Shown: positions 23,941 through 34,184 of the stretch, in pieces
Layout: the number at the start of each line of letters is the position of its first letter
Position numbering within the stretch: the first letter of the stretch is position 1
NCBI GenBank assembly: GCA_012184525.1
Contig: WOFQ01000001.1
Span: 2,418,001 to 2,482,000 of the forward strand
Reading direction: 5' to 3'
Source: Xenoacremonium recifei
Lineage: Eukaryota; Ascomycota; Sordariomycetes; Hypocreales; Nectriaceae
Length of the DNA: 64,000 nt
Translations under genes and position numbers: made by a program
The notes under the pieces: model-generated
The model's database searches: none
Seen by the model: the letters and a program-made list of their open reading frames with translations, nothing else
Told to the model about the DNA's origin: nothing

Positions 23941-25504
23941 ATGGATCGGATCCCGAAATTCCGTCGCAAGCCCAAGAACCCGACCATCGAGACGGCCGTC
24001 GAGCGCTCTAGCAGCGACACGATCGATAGTAACCTCAGCGTCGAGTCGCAGGCACAGAAGCCCGCGGCGCATCACCACCAGCAGGTCCAGCTTTCGCAAC
24101 AGCGGCCACAGGTCGATTCCCTCGCACCACTGAAGCCTTCTATACGGCCGTCTAAGAAGTCGGCCTTTCGAAACTTTCGGTTGCGCAACTCGGCCAAACG
24201 AGCGCGCGACAGTCCACCTGCCGAGCTGCCATCCAGTCCACTTCCCGCTGCCATCGTGAGCCAGGACGGTGTCAAGAGTCGGCCGGCAACGGCTGATGGG
24301 GAGGCTTTGCGGAATGGCAAACATGGAGGACGGCCGCGCATTCCCGCATTCTTGGATTTGTCGTCACAGGGTAAGAGACCCTCATTCTTTTCTTTGCCAT
24401 GCGCGCACATGAAGCGCATTGCATTACAGCTATGCTCAGGCTAACTCCCGTCTTCCTCTAGATATCGACTTTCGCCTGCAGGAACTGATGTGGTCCGAAC
24501 GAGATCGAGTCCTCGAGGGCACCCGGAGCGAACCGACAGAGGACAACAAATGGGGAACGTTCAAGCAGGCCAACGTTGAGGAAAAGGGCCAGATGGATCG
24601 GTACATGAACATCAGACCGTGGAATCACAACCGTGTCAAGCTGCAAGTCCCCGAGGACGAGCTTGACTATGTCAACGCTTCCGCCATAACGGTCCCATCT
24701 GCCTCGGGTCCGAGCCTCGCGCCTCTGCGCTACATCGCCATGCAAGGTCCCACGGAACCCTCATTCGACTACGTCTGGCGCATGGTGGCAGAGCAGCTGA
24801 CGTCTCCGGCCGTCATCGTTCAGCTCACTTGCATGTCCGAGGGCGGCATCGTCAAGTGCCACCAATATTTCCCGGATAACGAGGAGCACTCGACGTGGGC
24901 CCTGAATGAACAGAATGCCTGGGGCGACGATTGGCGCGCTCAGCTCACCTATGACCATTACGAGGAGTTGGCGGATGGTGCGATTGAGAAGCGGAAATTG
25001 TTGCTACACGTCGAGGGCGAGGAAGAACCGCGCGTGATATGGCATCTGCTGTACCGGAAGTGGCCAGATTTCGGGGTTCCCGAGCTAGAGGATCTCGACG
25101 GGTTCTTCGAGGTGATGAAGCTCTCACGCGAGCACTCAGCCCCTTCAAACCCTCGCATCATCCACTGCAGCGCGGGTGTTGGCCGCACTGGCACTTTCAT
25201 CACCTTGGAACATCTCATGCGCGAGCTTGAAACCGGCGCCCTGGAGCACTACGATGACAAGGAAGAAGGCCGAGACCTTGTCTGTGACACCGTTGACCTG
25301 CTCCGGCAACAGCGGGTAGGCATGGTGCAGGGTAAGGCTCAGTTCCAGTTCATCTACCAGGTGATGCGCAAGCTCTGGCAGGATAAATACGGTTCTGATG
25401 AGGAGGGCGAGCCCGCGGCTAAGAGACTAGAGGTGGGTGGCGGCGATCCCTTTCTAGATGCCGGACCTGGGCCGGATGTGGGCAACGTGGGTGTTGCGAA
25501 ATAA
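23941..25504 (+). CDS. Protein tyrosine phosphatase, classical PTP fold (Ptp1/Pyp-like)
   Basis: Classical tyrosine-specific phosphatase, 490 aa. Exons: 23941-24370 and 24462-25504, with a 91-nt intron. Residues 1-140 are basic, Ser/Pro-rich and disordered; they probably serve targeting or regulation. The catalytic domain runs about 145-455 with all key motifs: RYMNIRPWNHNRVKL (pTyr loop, KNRY-type), DYVNAS, KWPDFGVPE (WPD-loop Asp about 345), HCSAGVGRTG (P-loop, nucleophilic Cys about 378) and QGKAQFQFIYQ (Q-loop). It should therefore be active. In fungi such enzymes dephosphorylate MAP kinases among other substrates; the substrate here is unknown. A short acidic/Gly-rich tail closes the protein. 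The start was chosen as the first ATG after an ATG-less leader. Confidence 0.93.
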
Positions 25505-26260
25505 ATGATTGACGGGCGGTGTATACGATACGGAAATGAGCATCGGCATATGCATTCACGGCGTTTGATTGGAATTCCAGGGAGGCAGGTATAGTTCGTG
25601 CATGGCGTTGCGGGAGAGAAACGGGCTTCTTGGCCCCTGGGCTTTGTATTTTCACATGGGGGTTGGGGGCATACAGGGTATATCCAGTCGCAGTCAAGCC
25701 TCTCTGGTATGCGTGTATTTATTTGAGGCTCTTGTGTTTTTTACGGACGTGTATGAGAGTGGGATTTCCACGGGCGAGGGCATCGGATACTGTACATTAG
25801 AGGCAGCCATCGTCAAGTTGAGGCCAACCTGTGCGGCAGACGGTCAAAATCACAACGTGGAAATCATTCCTTGAGAGGCTTTTGAAAAGTGTATTCCCCT
25901 TAATTGATTAATAGCGATCTGATATCTGTCTATGAACGCCCTGAGGTATATCCAACTTCGACAACACAGGAAATCCAAACGTATGTGTCCTCCATATATA
26001 CAACTTGCCTGCCTTTGACTATATTAGATCTAATCCGGTTGCTATATATGAGTGACCTTTTGTACCCTTTTTTTTATGCTTTTGTATTTTCGTTTATGTG
26101 CCATATTATAGAGGGGACTGTCTTCCACCCAGACGAATATCAAACTTTTGGCCCTGAACGCCGCAAATAGAAGAAAGCACCGCGAGCGAGCATTACACCA
26201 TTAATCTCCTCTCGCGGCATGCCATCAGCAGCCCGAGAGTCCGTCTCCAGGACAGGGCTA
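25505..26260. other. Intergenic region between convergent genes
   Basis: About 750 nt separating the PTP stop from the mucin stop. AT-rich in 25880-26120, typical 3' flank sequence. No coding feature or RNA gene recognised. Confidence 0.6.
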
Positions 26261-29218
26261 TCAGGCACTGACGACGATGGTCACCGTCTCCTTCTCCTTC
26301 TCCGTGACGGTGACGGTGAAGTAGACAGACACGGTAGGCGTGCCGTTGACGACGGCGGTGGTGGTGCGCGCATCGCCGTCGCTGTCGGGGGCAGCAGCAG
26401 TCACAACGCTTGCGGCAGCGGTTGCGATGGCAGCCTCGGCGGCGGCGGCGGAGGTGGTGGTGTGCGGTGCGACGGGGATGAGGACGAGGGAGGTTGAGTT
26501 GGGCTTTCCGGGGGCGGCGGATGAGGATGCGGCGGGAACAACGGAGGTGACGAGGGTTGTGGGAGCGGCGGAGGAGGGCTGGAGAATGGACTGGACGACT
26601 GTCGTGCCGGGGAGAGCGGCGTTGCTGCTGGAGGGTGCTGAGGGGGATGCAGCAGTGGCTGATGAGGCGATGACTTGAGTTGTGTGCTGGACGGGCTGCT
26701 TGGAAGTGGCTGGCTGGTGAACAACCTGTGTTGAGGACTGGGGAACAGCCTGAGTTGACGAGGGTTCCTGGGCAGCTTCAGAAGTTGGCTTTGCAACAAC
26801 AGTCGTCGTAGAGTGTTTGACATGGTGAGAAGTCGTCGGTTTGGCAGCAACTTCCGTAGACGTCGTGCCATCGTCCACCGTGACGATTTGCGTCACCGTC
26901 ACAACCGGCCCTTCATTCTGTTCTGCCGCCGACGTCGTCGACACAGCACTCGACGGCTCACCAGCTCCCGAAGTCGTTGCAGAACCCTTGGGCTCAGCCG
27001 TAGTGGTTGCCACAGGTGCATCCGAAGCAGCGCTCGTCTCTCCAGCATCGCCCCCCAGAATGCCATCCGCAACGCCCTTCTCCGCACACGCAATCTTGAC
27101 GCCCTGGGTGTTGGTCATCGGCAGCGCGAAGCATTGCTTGCCTTGGGGACAGGCCGTCAGGGCGAAGCTGCCCTCGTCGTTGCACTGGGCGACCTCGCCG
27201 TTGATGCACGCGACCTGACCGGTTGTGCAGGAGGATTCAGGGGTCAGGGAAGCGAAGCGCTTGTTGTAGGCTTGGGCTTGGGCGAGGTTGCTGGCGTACA
27301 CGGCGGAGGCAACTGTTGTTGTGGCGGTGGGCATCGATCCGGGGTTGGCGGTTGGGATGCCGGACGCGGCGGTGGTGGCGTGGATGACTGTGGTCTTAGG
27401 GGCTGCTGAGGTGGCGGCAGTTGAGGGAGCAGCGGATGAAGGGACAACTGATGGGGACACAGATGAGGGAGTGTTGACAGCGGTGCTCACAGGTGTGGCC
27501 TCGATGGGGTTGATGATCAGGGTGCTTCCTACCCCTGTGCCAGGCTCCTCGGTGTGCGTTGCGACTGTTGTCTCCGGTTGTTTGCTCTCGACAGTGGTAG
27601 AGTCCACGGGCTGCTCAGCGGACGCCGTCGAGGCACTGGGGTTGGCAACCAAAGAAGTGCCGGGAGCGGCCGACGAGACCTTTATGGTAGTAGTCTGTCC
27701 ATGAGTGCGAGTCGAGACGTGTCCCTTAGCGGAAGAGACAATACCAGTCGTCTCTGCGGGAGCTTTGGACACGGAAGTATCAGCAGGTTGTTTAGGAACT
27801 GTCGTCGCCGAGTTGCCAGCAGAAGTCGCTTGGGAATGCAGACCCCCAACACTTGACGTCGTTGTCCGCGTATCGGGGTGGTTTGCCGAGTTTGCAAGGC
27901 TTGCAGTCGAGGCCGTGGCCTTGGGGGCTGAGGTGATGAAAGAGTCCACCAGAGTAGTCGAGCCAGCACCTGTGGCACTCGCGATGATGGAATCGACATG
28001 TGTGGTCGTCGGAGCCGCTTCGATGCTAGAGGTCCCGGGTAACGAGGAACCAACTGCAGGAGTCGCAGATGAAGGGGCGCCTGAAGAAGGAGATCCAGAG
28101 GCCAGGATAGTCGACGAGAAGCCGGGCTGGTTGAGAGCAGTAGAGACTGTGATGAAAGAGGGTCGGGGGGTAACCGCCGAGGAAGCCCCTTGCGCACTTG
28201 ATGCAGCAGTTGTGGTAGTATCCCGAGTTGTCGGGGTCCCGCTGCTCACAACGGATGATCCAGAGGAAGGCAATGCAGAACCAGTTGACACACCTGGCGT
28301 AGACACGACTGTAGGCGTCGTGTAATACGAGTTCCCAGGAGTTGTCGAGACAGACCCGGAGGGATCTAGGCTAGCATTGCTTGTTGCGACGCTGCTGGTT
28401 CCAGCGGGCGTTGTTGGGGTGAGAATGGTGCTCGATTCAGGAGTAACAGGCGTCGCAGGTGTTGTGGGTGTCACTGGCGTCGCTGTCGTCGTTGGAGTTA
28501 CTGGGTTTGCAGGAGTCGTGGGAGCAACTGAAGTCGTAGGAGTGACTGGAGTCGTGGGAGTGACTGGAGTCGTGGGAGTGACTGGAGTCGTGGGAGTAAC
28601 TGGAGTTGTAGGTGTTACTGGAGTCGTGGGCGAGACTGGAGTCGTGGGCACAACAGGAGTTGTTGTGGTTGTAGACTCGGGTTGAGACGAAACCGAAGGG
28701 ATGATGCTCGATTCCACACTGGCAACGCTCGTGGGCTGCGTGACGCCTGGAGTAGTCCTTTGCACGGGAACCACCGAAATTTCACCAAACAGCTCGGAAG
28801 ACGACGGGGTCTTGGATGCGCCATCCAGCGAAGCCTCGTCGGTGGCGTCGTGCGTCAGGAGAGAATTCGAGATGCTCGTGCTCAGTGTCTCGAGAATCGG
28901 TCGGGGAGTTGTCGCCGCATCAGCCTCAGATCTGCGTGAGTCCGTGTTAGTGAGTGCATTTCCTCTTTCGGCAAGCGACCGTCCATACTCAACCTGGGCC
29001 GCAGAGGGCGTTGCGCTAAGATCGGCCGCAATCGAGGAAGATGCATTAGCTCGAGGATATCTGCACGTAATGGTGTTGGTTAGCGGACTGTTGGTTGCGA
29101 GTTTTGGGTTCGGGGGCGAAACTGACATTCTGCCTGTCCACTTGAGAGGACCAGCCTGCGCGGACTGGGCAGCTAATAGAAGAGAGCAAAGAACGGCCAC
29201 GCTCGTATTTCGTAGCAT
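26261..29218 (-). CDS. Secreted mucin-like Ser/Thr-rich protein with CBM19-type chitin-binding module
   Basis: Predicted extracellular or cell-wall protein. Residues 1-22 (MLRNTSVAVLCSLLLAAQS...) form a signal peptide. A probable 66-nt intron at 29126-29061 (GTCAGT donor, CTAAC branch, GCAG acceptor) would leave 963 aa; unspliced it is 985 aa because the intron keeps the frame. Most of the protein is Ser/Thr/Pro/Ala-rich, expected to be heavily O-mannosylated, and includes a TPTTPV repeat tract. A cysteine-bearing module at about 635-700 (SSCTTGQVACINGEVAQC, then a CFALP segment and a further Cys) matches the fungal CBM19 pattern for chitin binding. The C-terminus ends in a TVTVTEKEKETVTIVV stretch. 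I see no convincing GPI signal. It might protect or decorate wall chitin, which is inference. Neighbours give no functional hint. Confidence 0.82.
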   Translation of the reverse strand: MLRNTSVAVLCSLLLAAQSAQAGPLKWTGRMSVSPPNPKLATNSPLTNTITCRYPRANASSSIAADLSATPSAAQVEYGRSLAERGNALTNTDSRRSEADAATTPRPILETLSTSISNSLLTHDATDEASLDGASKTPSSSELFGEISVVPVQRTTPGVTQPTSVASVESSIIPSVSSQPESTTTTTPVVPTTPVSPTTPVTPTTPVTPTTPVTPTTPVTPTTPVTPTTSVAPTTPANPVTPTTTATPVTPTTPATPVTPESSTILTPTTPAGTSSVATSNASLDPSGSVSTTPGNSYYTTPTVVSTPGVSTGSALPSSGSSVVSSGTPTTRDTTTTAASSAQGASSAVTPRPSFITVSTALNQPGFSSTILASGSPSSGAPSSATPAVGSSLPGTSSIEAAPTTTHVDSIIASATGAGSTTLVDSFITSAPKATASTASLANSANHPDTRTTTSSVGGLHSQATSAGNSATTVPKQPADTSVSKAPAETTGIVSSAKGHVSTRTHGQTTTIKVSSAAPGTSLVANPSASTASAEQPVDSTTVESKQPETTVATHTEEPGTGVGSTLIINPIEATPVSTAVNTPSSVSPSVVPSSAAPSTAATSAAPKTTVIHATTAASGIPTANPGSMPTATTTVASAVYASNLAQAQAYNKRFASLTPESSCTTGQVACINGEVAQCNDEGSFALTACPQGKQCFALPMTNTQGVKIACAEKGVADGILGGDAGETSAASDAPVATTTAEPKGSATTSGAGEPSSAVSTTSAAEQNEGPVVTVTQIVTVDDGTTSTEVAAKPTTSHHVKHSTTTVVAKPTSEAAQEPSSTQAVPQSSTQVVHQPATSKQPVQHTTQVIASSATAASPSAPSSSNAALPGTTVVQSILQPSSAAPTTLVTSVVPAASSSAAPGKPNSTSLVLIPVAPHTTTSAAAAEAAIATAAASVVTAAAPDSDGDARTTTAVVNGTPTVSVYFTVTVTEKEKETVTIVVSA
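28520..28650 (-). repeat. 18-bp coding minisatellite (TPTTPV units)
   Basis: Tandem 18-bp units encode the hexapeptide TPTTPV, about seven near-identical copies flanked by degenerate ones (28440-28680). The unit on the + strand reads GTCGTGGGAGTGACTGGA with third-position variants. It lies within the mucin-like gene and stays in frame. Copy number is likely to vary between strains. Confidence 0.85.
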
Positions 29219-30315
29219 GGTGAGGGTGTTTTGTTTTTGTAGTAGTGAGTGAATAAGAAAGATGCAATTTTGTCGAAAATTTGTTTCGAAAATAAGGATC
29301 GAGGTGTAAAAGTTTCCAACAACTGTAGCCCACGCGAGGCAAACGGGAGTTTAAGAGTATACGGTACTCAAACCGGTAGCAGCCCAGCTGCGGAACAGTG
29401 AACGACCACCCAGCCTTTCAAGAACAAGCACAAGGAGCGACAAAGAAGGCGACGGGGGTTTGTTGAAAGAGAGAAACAATGAATCCCGGCTGAGATGTCT
29501 GAAAGAGGGCCAAAGAGAGGATCGAAGTAGAACAATGAACGAGACGCAGCACAGCACAGACTGGAAAAGGGAAGAAGAAAAGGGAAACGATCGGCTTGGG
29601 AGACACAAACAACAGAGGAGAATGACGAGAAGAAGAGCCCGTTCCGCAACTCGGGACAGCCAGCGTGTATTGTATGTCCTACCATCGCGAGCCTCAAGCC
29701 CATGCATGGCCCGACAGCGTCTCATCTTCGCGCCAGCACAGCACAGCGCACAAGGCTGCGAGCCCAGCCCAGCCCAGCCCGCAAGCGCCGTTTCGGCGCC
29801 ATCCGCGCGCCTCGATATAATTGGCATCCGACCCCCGGGCCCCGGGCCCCGCGCAGTCGGCGCCCGGAGGCTTCACGGCCAATCAGCGCGGCCCCACCGC
29901 ATGCACCTGTCGCAGGTCGCGGGCCGTCGCCAGCCAGCGCTTTGGATGAGATGAAAGGGGAGTGAATATGGCATGGCATGGCATGGAAGTGTCGTGCTGT
30001 TGTCGGGTGCTTTCTGGAGCCGTGGGCCGCGTCGTGTGGGATAGCCGCCCGACGTGGTCGTGTTGGAGGCGCGGGTGAGGGCGATATAGAGGCTGAGATC
30101 CCTGGACTGGGGGCTGCAAGACATTGCGCTGAGATTGCTTGTACATGCTAATGCTACACTATTTGCGGTGCAAGGGTATCACTGGGCGACCGAGCCGCCT
30201 GGGTTTGCTTTTAATATACAAGTGGCCGCCGGCCCTGCACCCGTCGTTCGCTACAGGACGCCACGTCGTCTATCCGGCCCTCTGAAAACCATGCCATGAA
30301 CGCCATACCTGCCTC
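29219..30315. other. Intergenic region upstream of the mucin gene
   Basis: About 1.1 kb. Contains a CCCAG pentanucleotide repeat (about 29762-29780), a TGGCA repeat (about 29968-29988) and a GC-rich block (29800-29900). No gene recognised. The mucin promoter should lie in the first few hundred bases. Confidence 0.5.
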
Positions 30316-33300
30316 TCACCGTTGCCCCGTGCATTCTCTCGTTGTCGTCTCGCCCGTCTGGCCCTGTTGCAGTGCACGTACAGCCTGTTGCTCGCGAGTC
30401 CACCGCAGCATGCTGCTCAAGTAGCCGTGAAAGGCGTCCTTCTTCCCGGGATTGATGTAGCCCTGGACCACTTCGTCGTTTGGCCAGAGCCAGCCCACCT
30501 CTGTAGCGTTTAGCGTGTCTAGAACCGACGCCGTCTCCTCTTTAGGGAGCATTGGCTCTGCAAATGCTCGGAAAACACACAGAGTATCGACCATGTCCGC
30601 CTCGGCAGGGACGTCGTCCAGTTCGTCCAGTTCTTGCATTAGCTCGGGCTTCCCCCACTCCGTCATCAACCACTTCAACACTTTGGCCATCTCCTGAAAC
30701 TCGCCTAAATATGCCAACGCCAACATGTACGTGTGTGCGTAAGTAGCTCCAACCGCGTCTTTTCGCGATAGCATCGCATCCAAAGCCGAGATCTGTCCAA
30801 TGTCTATGGACTCGCTCGTCCTTTTTTCCTGCTCTACGAGAGCATAAAACGCCTCTTTCATGCGGAACGCCACCAGGCACAGCAAGTAAAGGGGTGACAG
30901 GTTGTCCAGGTTTCCTTCCAGGTCCGGTGAGACACCTGTTTTGTTCGTCGAAGCAAAGTCCTCCACGACTTTGCGCATCGTCTGGAGTTGGCTCGATTCC
31001 TGATCATAGAGGTGGACTGCTTCGTGAGATTCAGAATCCTCACTTCGCCTGTAAACAACCTCTTTAATCATCACCCGGATCTCCCGTCTAAGAATCCTTT
31101 GGATGCATCGAAAATACTGTTTGAGGAGTGGTAGTGGAAAGCCGCACTCTGTATGTAAAAACCCTCCAAGTTGCAGCAATATTCGCAGCTGCTGAGAGAG
31201 GCCAATGCCCAGTCGTAGTCGATGTTGGCCCACTTGCTTGAGGATCGGCATCCAAATGGAATATTGGCCGTTTCTTCGGCCGCCGCTTTGTCGTAGGAAA
31301 GTCAGCTTGAGTGCTCGATTGAGTCTGCTCCTCGCGCCACCACTCTGCCTAAGACATGATTCGATATAGGCTGAGAAGACTGGGCCTGGTAGTTTCCTCA
31401 ATAGCTCTGGATCGGGCTCTTCCATCAGCAGATTCTCATGCAATTTCATCTTAATGTCACTCTCAATCAGGTACCGATGGGCCAGTTCAGGCGACCCGGC
31501 GTTTGCGAGCAGAATTCTGAGACACTGGTCCCTGGGCCTGAACCCGCTTAATCTCATTTTCTGATAGAGTTCATCAACGCTGGGAGGTTCCAGCCTCGCC
31601 CGTTCGAATTCTGCCAGGTTTGCCTCTTCCTGGGTTGGATAGTTGAGGGAGTTGTCGCCGGGGGCGGTCCCAATCACCGCATCGGCATTGCGAGCGAAAA
31701 GTTTCTCGAACATGATTGCGTACTCATCGAGGCCTGGTTTCTGGCCCGGTATTGGAGGATCCTGGAATCTAGCCCACGCCTCGTGGACATTCCGAGTGGC
31801 CTTTATCGCGGCCGCCCATGAGCTTATGTTCCACTTTCTGGTCACAGTCACGCGTTGTTGAATAGTCGGGGTTCCATCCGGAGCGAGACCTTGCAAGATG
31901 TCGAGAGCTTCGTCGGTCGCTTCCTTGGGGAAGCCAGCTTCCTGCATCATCATGCCTGCTCGGACTGTCCGAGACCACGCTTCTTCAGCATCCATCTTCT
32001 CATCCATACCATCTCCAGGTATCAAATAGGGTGGCCAGGTTTCCGAGTGTCGCTGCGTGTTATGTTTCTCGCCCTGAGATTTTCTCAGCCCAGCCAAAAC
32101 TGCTCTCAGAGCCCGGAACCCCCCATGTGAAAGCAGCAGAGGCTTTGGGAAACTCCCAGATGTTTCTAGAAGAATCCTCTGGGCTTCCCAGAGGTAGGCG
32201 TTGGGCATAGATTGGCGTTGATTCCAGATCACCGCTGCTGGCTGAAACAACCTTAGGCCATGATTAAACACCAAACACTGTTGGTGATATAACATTCGGT
32301 CACTGTCAGACCCTTGACGTAGCGATTTGAGGTACCGTGAGATGATCTTAGCAAGCTTTACCAATAACCTCGGATCAAATCTCATGCAATGACGCGCGAA
32401 CAATGTCGTGGTATGGTTAAAGGCTTGTGGGTTCATGTTCAGGTCAGCATCGAGTGACCGCTTTAACGGTCCTCGAGATTCCAATCCTATCGAATCCAGA
32501 GGCTGTCGTGGAAAGCACAAGTCTTTGCGGAAACGATCCAACAGACGAGGTAGCGTGTCGGCCTGAAATTGGGACGTCGAGCGGATGAGAAAATTCAGAA
32601 TCCAGATCGGTTTGAACCTTTCATCCTCGAGGTAGCGGATGCAGCGCTCCTGGTCGTTTTCGCCAAGAAGAATCTTAAGATAGGATTCCAAAGCCTCTTC
32701 GGAATGTCCATTGTTCCTGTGGATTGCTAGGATGTTATCCCAAGTTTGTCGGTCTGGCAGAAGATCCAACAGTTCGCTGCCCTCTTTCTTCGCTTCCTCC
32801 TGTTGCCGAATCATCCATTGCATCAGTACCAAAGGCATCCGTATAGTCCGTGCCCGGGCAGTCTCCTTGCGCAAATCTTCGTCATCCGGACGTGTGATCA
32901 AGAGCATTTTCAATGAATGGTTCGGACTCCGATGGCTCCACGACTTTGCCAAGCCGAGTTGGCGTTCCGACTTGCGATGCAAGATTCCTCCTGAATACCA
33001 TCCTCGCTGAGGTTTCTCGGGTTTCTCTGCGCTCTCTTCGGATTTCAAGTAATCTGGTGGAGAGTCGTCTTGCGATTCTCCGGTGCGACGAGAGGAGAAT
33101 TTGGCAGCAGAATCATCAACCTCCTTTTTGCTTCTCCTATTGCTCTTCCTTTTTGTCTCTCCTATCTGCAATATCGGCGGTGGAGCAGCATCCTCGGGTT
33201 TCGCAGAGCGGCGCGAGGCAAATTTGCCATTGAAATCGCTGCTGGCCGATCCGTCCTTTGGGACTGACCGCAGTATCACGGAAGGCCTTTGTTGGTTTGG

Positions 33301-33744
33301 GAGTACATCTGCGACAAGCTCGCCTTGTCGACCATCGTAATTGGAGTCGCCGCGTCGCAAAGCCAATTTCGCGATGAAATCTTGGTTAGATTTATCTCCC
33401 TTCGTGGCTTGGCGCAATGACTCCGGTGATGCTTGTCGTACTTTAGATGTTTCCTCGAGTCGTTTGTCGTTCGCAAGCTGGTCCTTCAAATCGTCTAGAC
33501 GTTCTCTCGATGGCCTGTTCAAGGAAGGGTCATGATGGGTATGTTCGGTCGAGGCTTCAGCGACTTGGCAGGTTGGCAGGGAAGTCGATAGTGCGCGGGC
33601 GAGTCTCTTTATTGATGAAGAACGAGGATCAGTGCTCAGGTCAAGGCTCAACACACTTGAAGGAGGACTTACATCGCATTGAGAGACCACATGCCGTGGT
33701 CTTCTCGATCCTCGCCCCAGCGCCCAAGCTGCATTTCTCAGCAT
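30316..33744 (-). CDS. Large putative mitochondrial helical-repeat protein, function unknown
   Basis: About 1120 aa after removal of a probable 66-nt in-frame intron (33672-33607, GTAAGT donor, AAAG acceptor), otherwise 1142 aa. The spliced N-terminus (MLRNAAWALGRGSRRPR, then RLARALSTS) is Arg-rich, lacks acidic residues and resembles a mitochondrial presequence. Residues about 100-230 contain a motif repeated three times (see findings). From about 300 on, the protein is mostly alpha-helical, with PPR-like segments such as TWDNILAIHRNNGHSEEALESY and AYLGEFQEMAKVLKWLMTEW. This recalls fungal mitochondrial translation or RNA-processing factors such as the Pet309/Cya-5 group, but I cannot assign it. 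No catalytic motif was seen. It is downstream of nothing obviously related. Confidence 0.75.
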   Translation of the reverse strand: MLRNAAWALGRGSRRPRHVVSQCDVSPPSSVLSLDLSTDPRSSSIKRLARALSTSLPTCQVAEASTEHTHHDPSLNRPSRERLDDLKDQLANDKRLEETSKVRQASPESLRQATKGDKSNQDFIAKLALRRGDSNYDGRQGELVADVLPNQQRPSVILRSVPKDGSASSDFNGKFASRRSAKPEDAAPPPILQIGETKRKSNRRSKKEVDDSAAKFSSRRTGESQDDSPPDYLKSEESAEKPEKPQRGWYSGGILHRKSERQLGLAKSWSHRSPNHSLKMLLITRPDDEDLRKETARARTIRMPLVLMQWMIRQQEEAKKEGSELLDLLPDRQTWDNILAIHRNNGHSEEALESYLKILLGENDQERCIRYLEDERFKPIWILNFLIRSTSQFQADTLPRLLDRFRKDLCFPRQPLDSIGLESRGPLKRSLDADLNMNPQAFNHTTTLFARHCMRFDPRLLVKLAKIISRYLKSLRQGSDSDRMLYHQQCLVFNHGLRLFQPAAVIWNQRQSMPNAYLWEAQRILLETSGSFPKPLLLSHGGFRALRAVLAGLRKSQGEKHNTQRHSETWPPYLIPGDGMDEKMDAEEAWSRTVRAGMMMQEAGFPKEATDEALDILQGLAPDGTPTIQQRVTVTRKWNISSWAAAIKATRNVHEAWARFQDPPIPGQKPGLDEYAIMFEKLFARNADAVIGTAPGDNSLNYPTQEEANLAEFERARLEPPSVDELYQKMRLSGFRPRDQCLRILLANAGSPELAHRYLIESDIKMKLHENLLMEEPDPELLRKLPGPVFSAYIESCLRQSGGARSRLNRALKLTFLRQSGGRRNGQYSIWMPILKQVGQHRLRLGIGLSQQLRILLQLGGFLHTECGFPLPLLKQYFRCIQRILRREIRVMIKEVVYRRSEDSESHEAVHLYDQESSQLQTMRKVVEDFASTNKTGVSPDLEGNLDNLSPLYLLCLVAFRMKEAFYALVEQEKRTSESIDIGQISALDAMLSRKDAVGATYAHTYMLALAYLGEFQEMAKVLKWLMTEWGKPELMQELDELDDVPAEADMVDTLCVFRAFAEPMLPKEETASVLDTLNATEVGWLWPNDEVVQGYINPGKKDAFHGYLSSMLRWTREQQAVRALQQGQTGETTTRECTGQR

Positions 33745-34184
33745 TCCTCCTCATTGCTTCAGCATTCCGTCGCTTGGAAGGTTGCAGTGGCTGACCGAGG
33801 GCTGATAAGAAGAGGAACTGCCGCCAAGTATTGACAGTAGTCAGGAGCTACTCTCACGTCGAGATGCGGACGAAAAGTTGAAGAGGTCCAATGAACCAAT
33901 CGGGAATTCTGGAATATCGGGGCGGGCGCTGGACAGGTGCTGCTCCACCCGAAATCACGACTCCCGTCTCAGCTTGGAGCTCAAAGACCTATAATCTCAT
34001 TAATAGATGTAAAATCTAAAGAAATCTTCAATAATTCATAGACGAAAAAAAAAAAAATCAACTTTATGTTCAGCGAGCGGGTCCGCATGAAAATGGTGTC
34101 GTGGATTTTCCCAAATCTAGGTAGTTTTCCCTTTTCCTTTGCCTCCTCCCTATGTCTGTACATTCAAGACCAGTCCACTCAGCT
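33745..34184. promoter_or_regulatory. Intergenic region upstream of the large mitochondrial gene
   Basis: About 440 nt between two minus-strand genes. Contains a 14-base A run at about 34046-34059. It should hold the promoter of the downstream mitochondrial gene and the 3' flank of prefoldin 3. Confidence 0.45.

Noticed and set aside
29762..29988. Pentanucleotide CCCAG and TGGCA repeats as a possible mobile element remnant
   Set aside because: Only three to four copies of each, no terminal repeats or coding remnant, so simple sequence repeats are sufficient.
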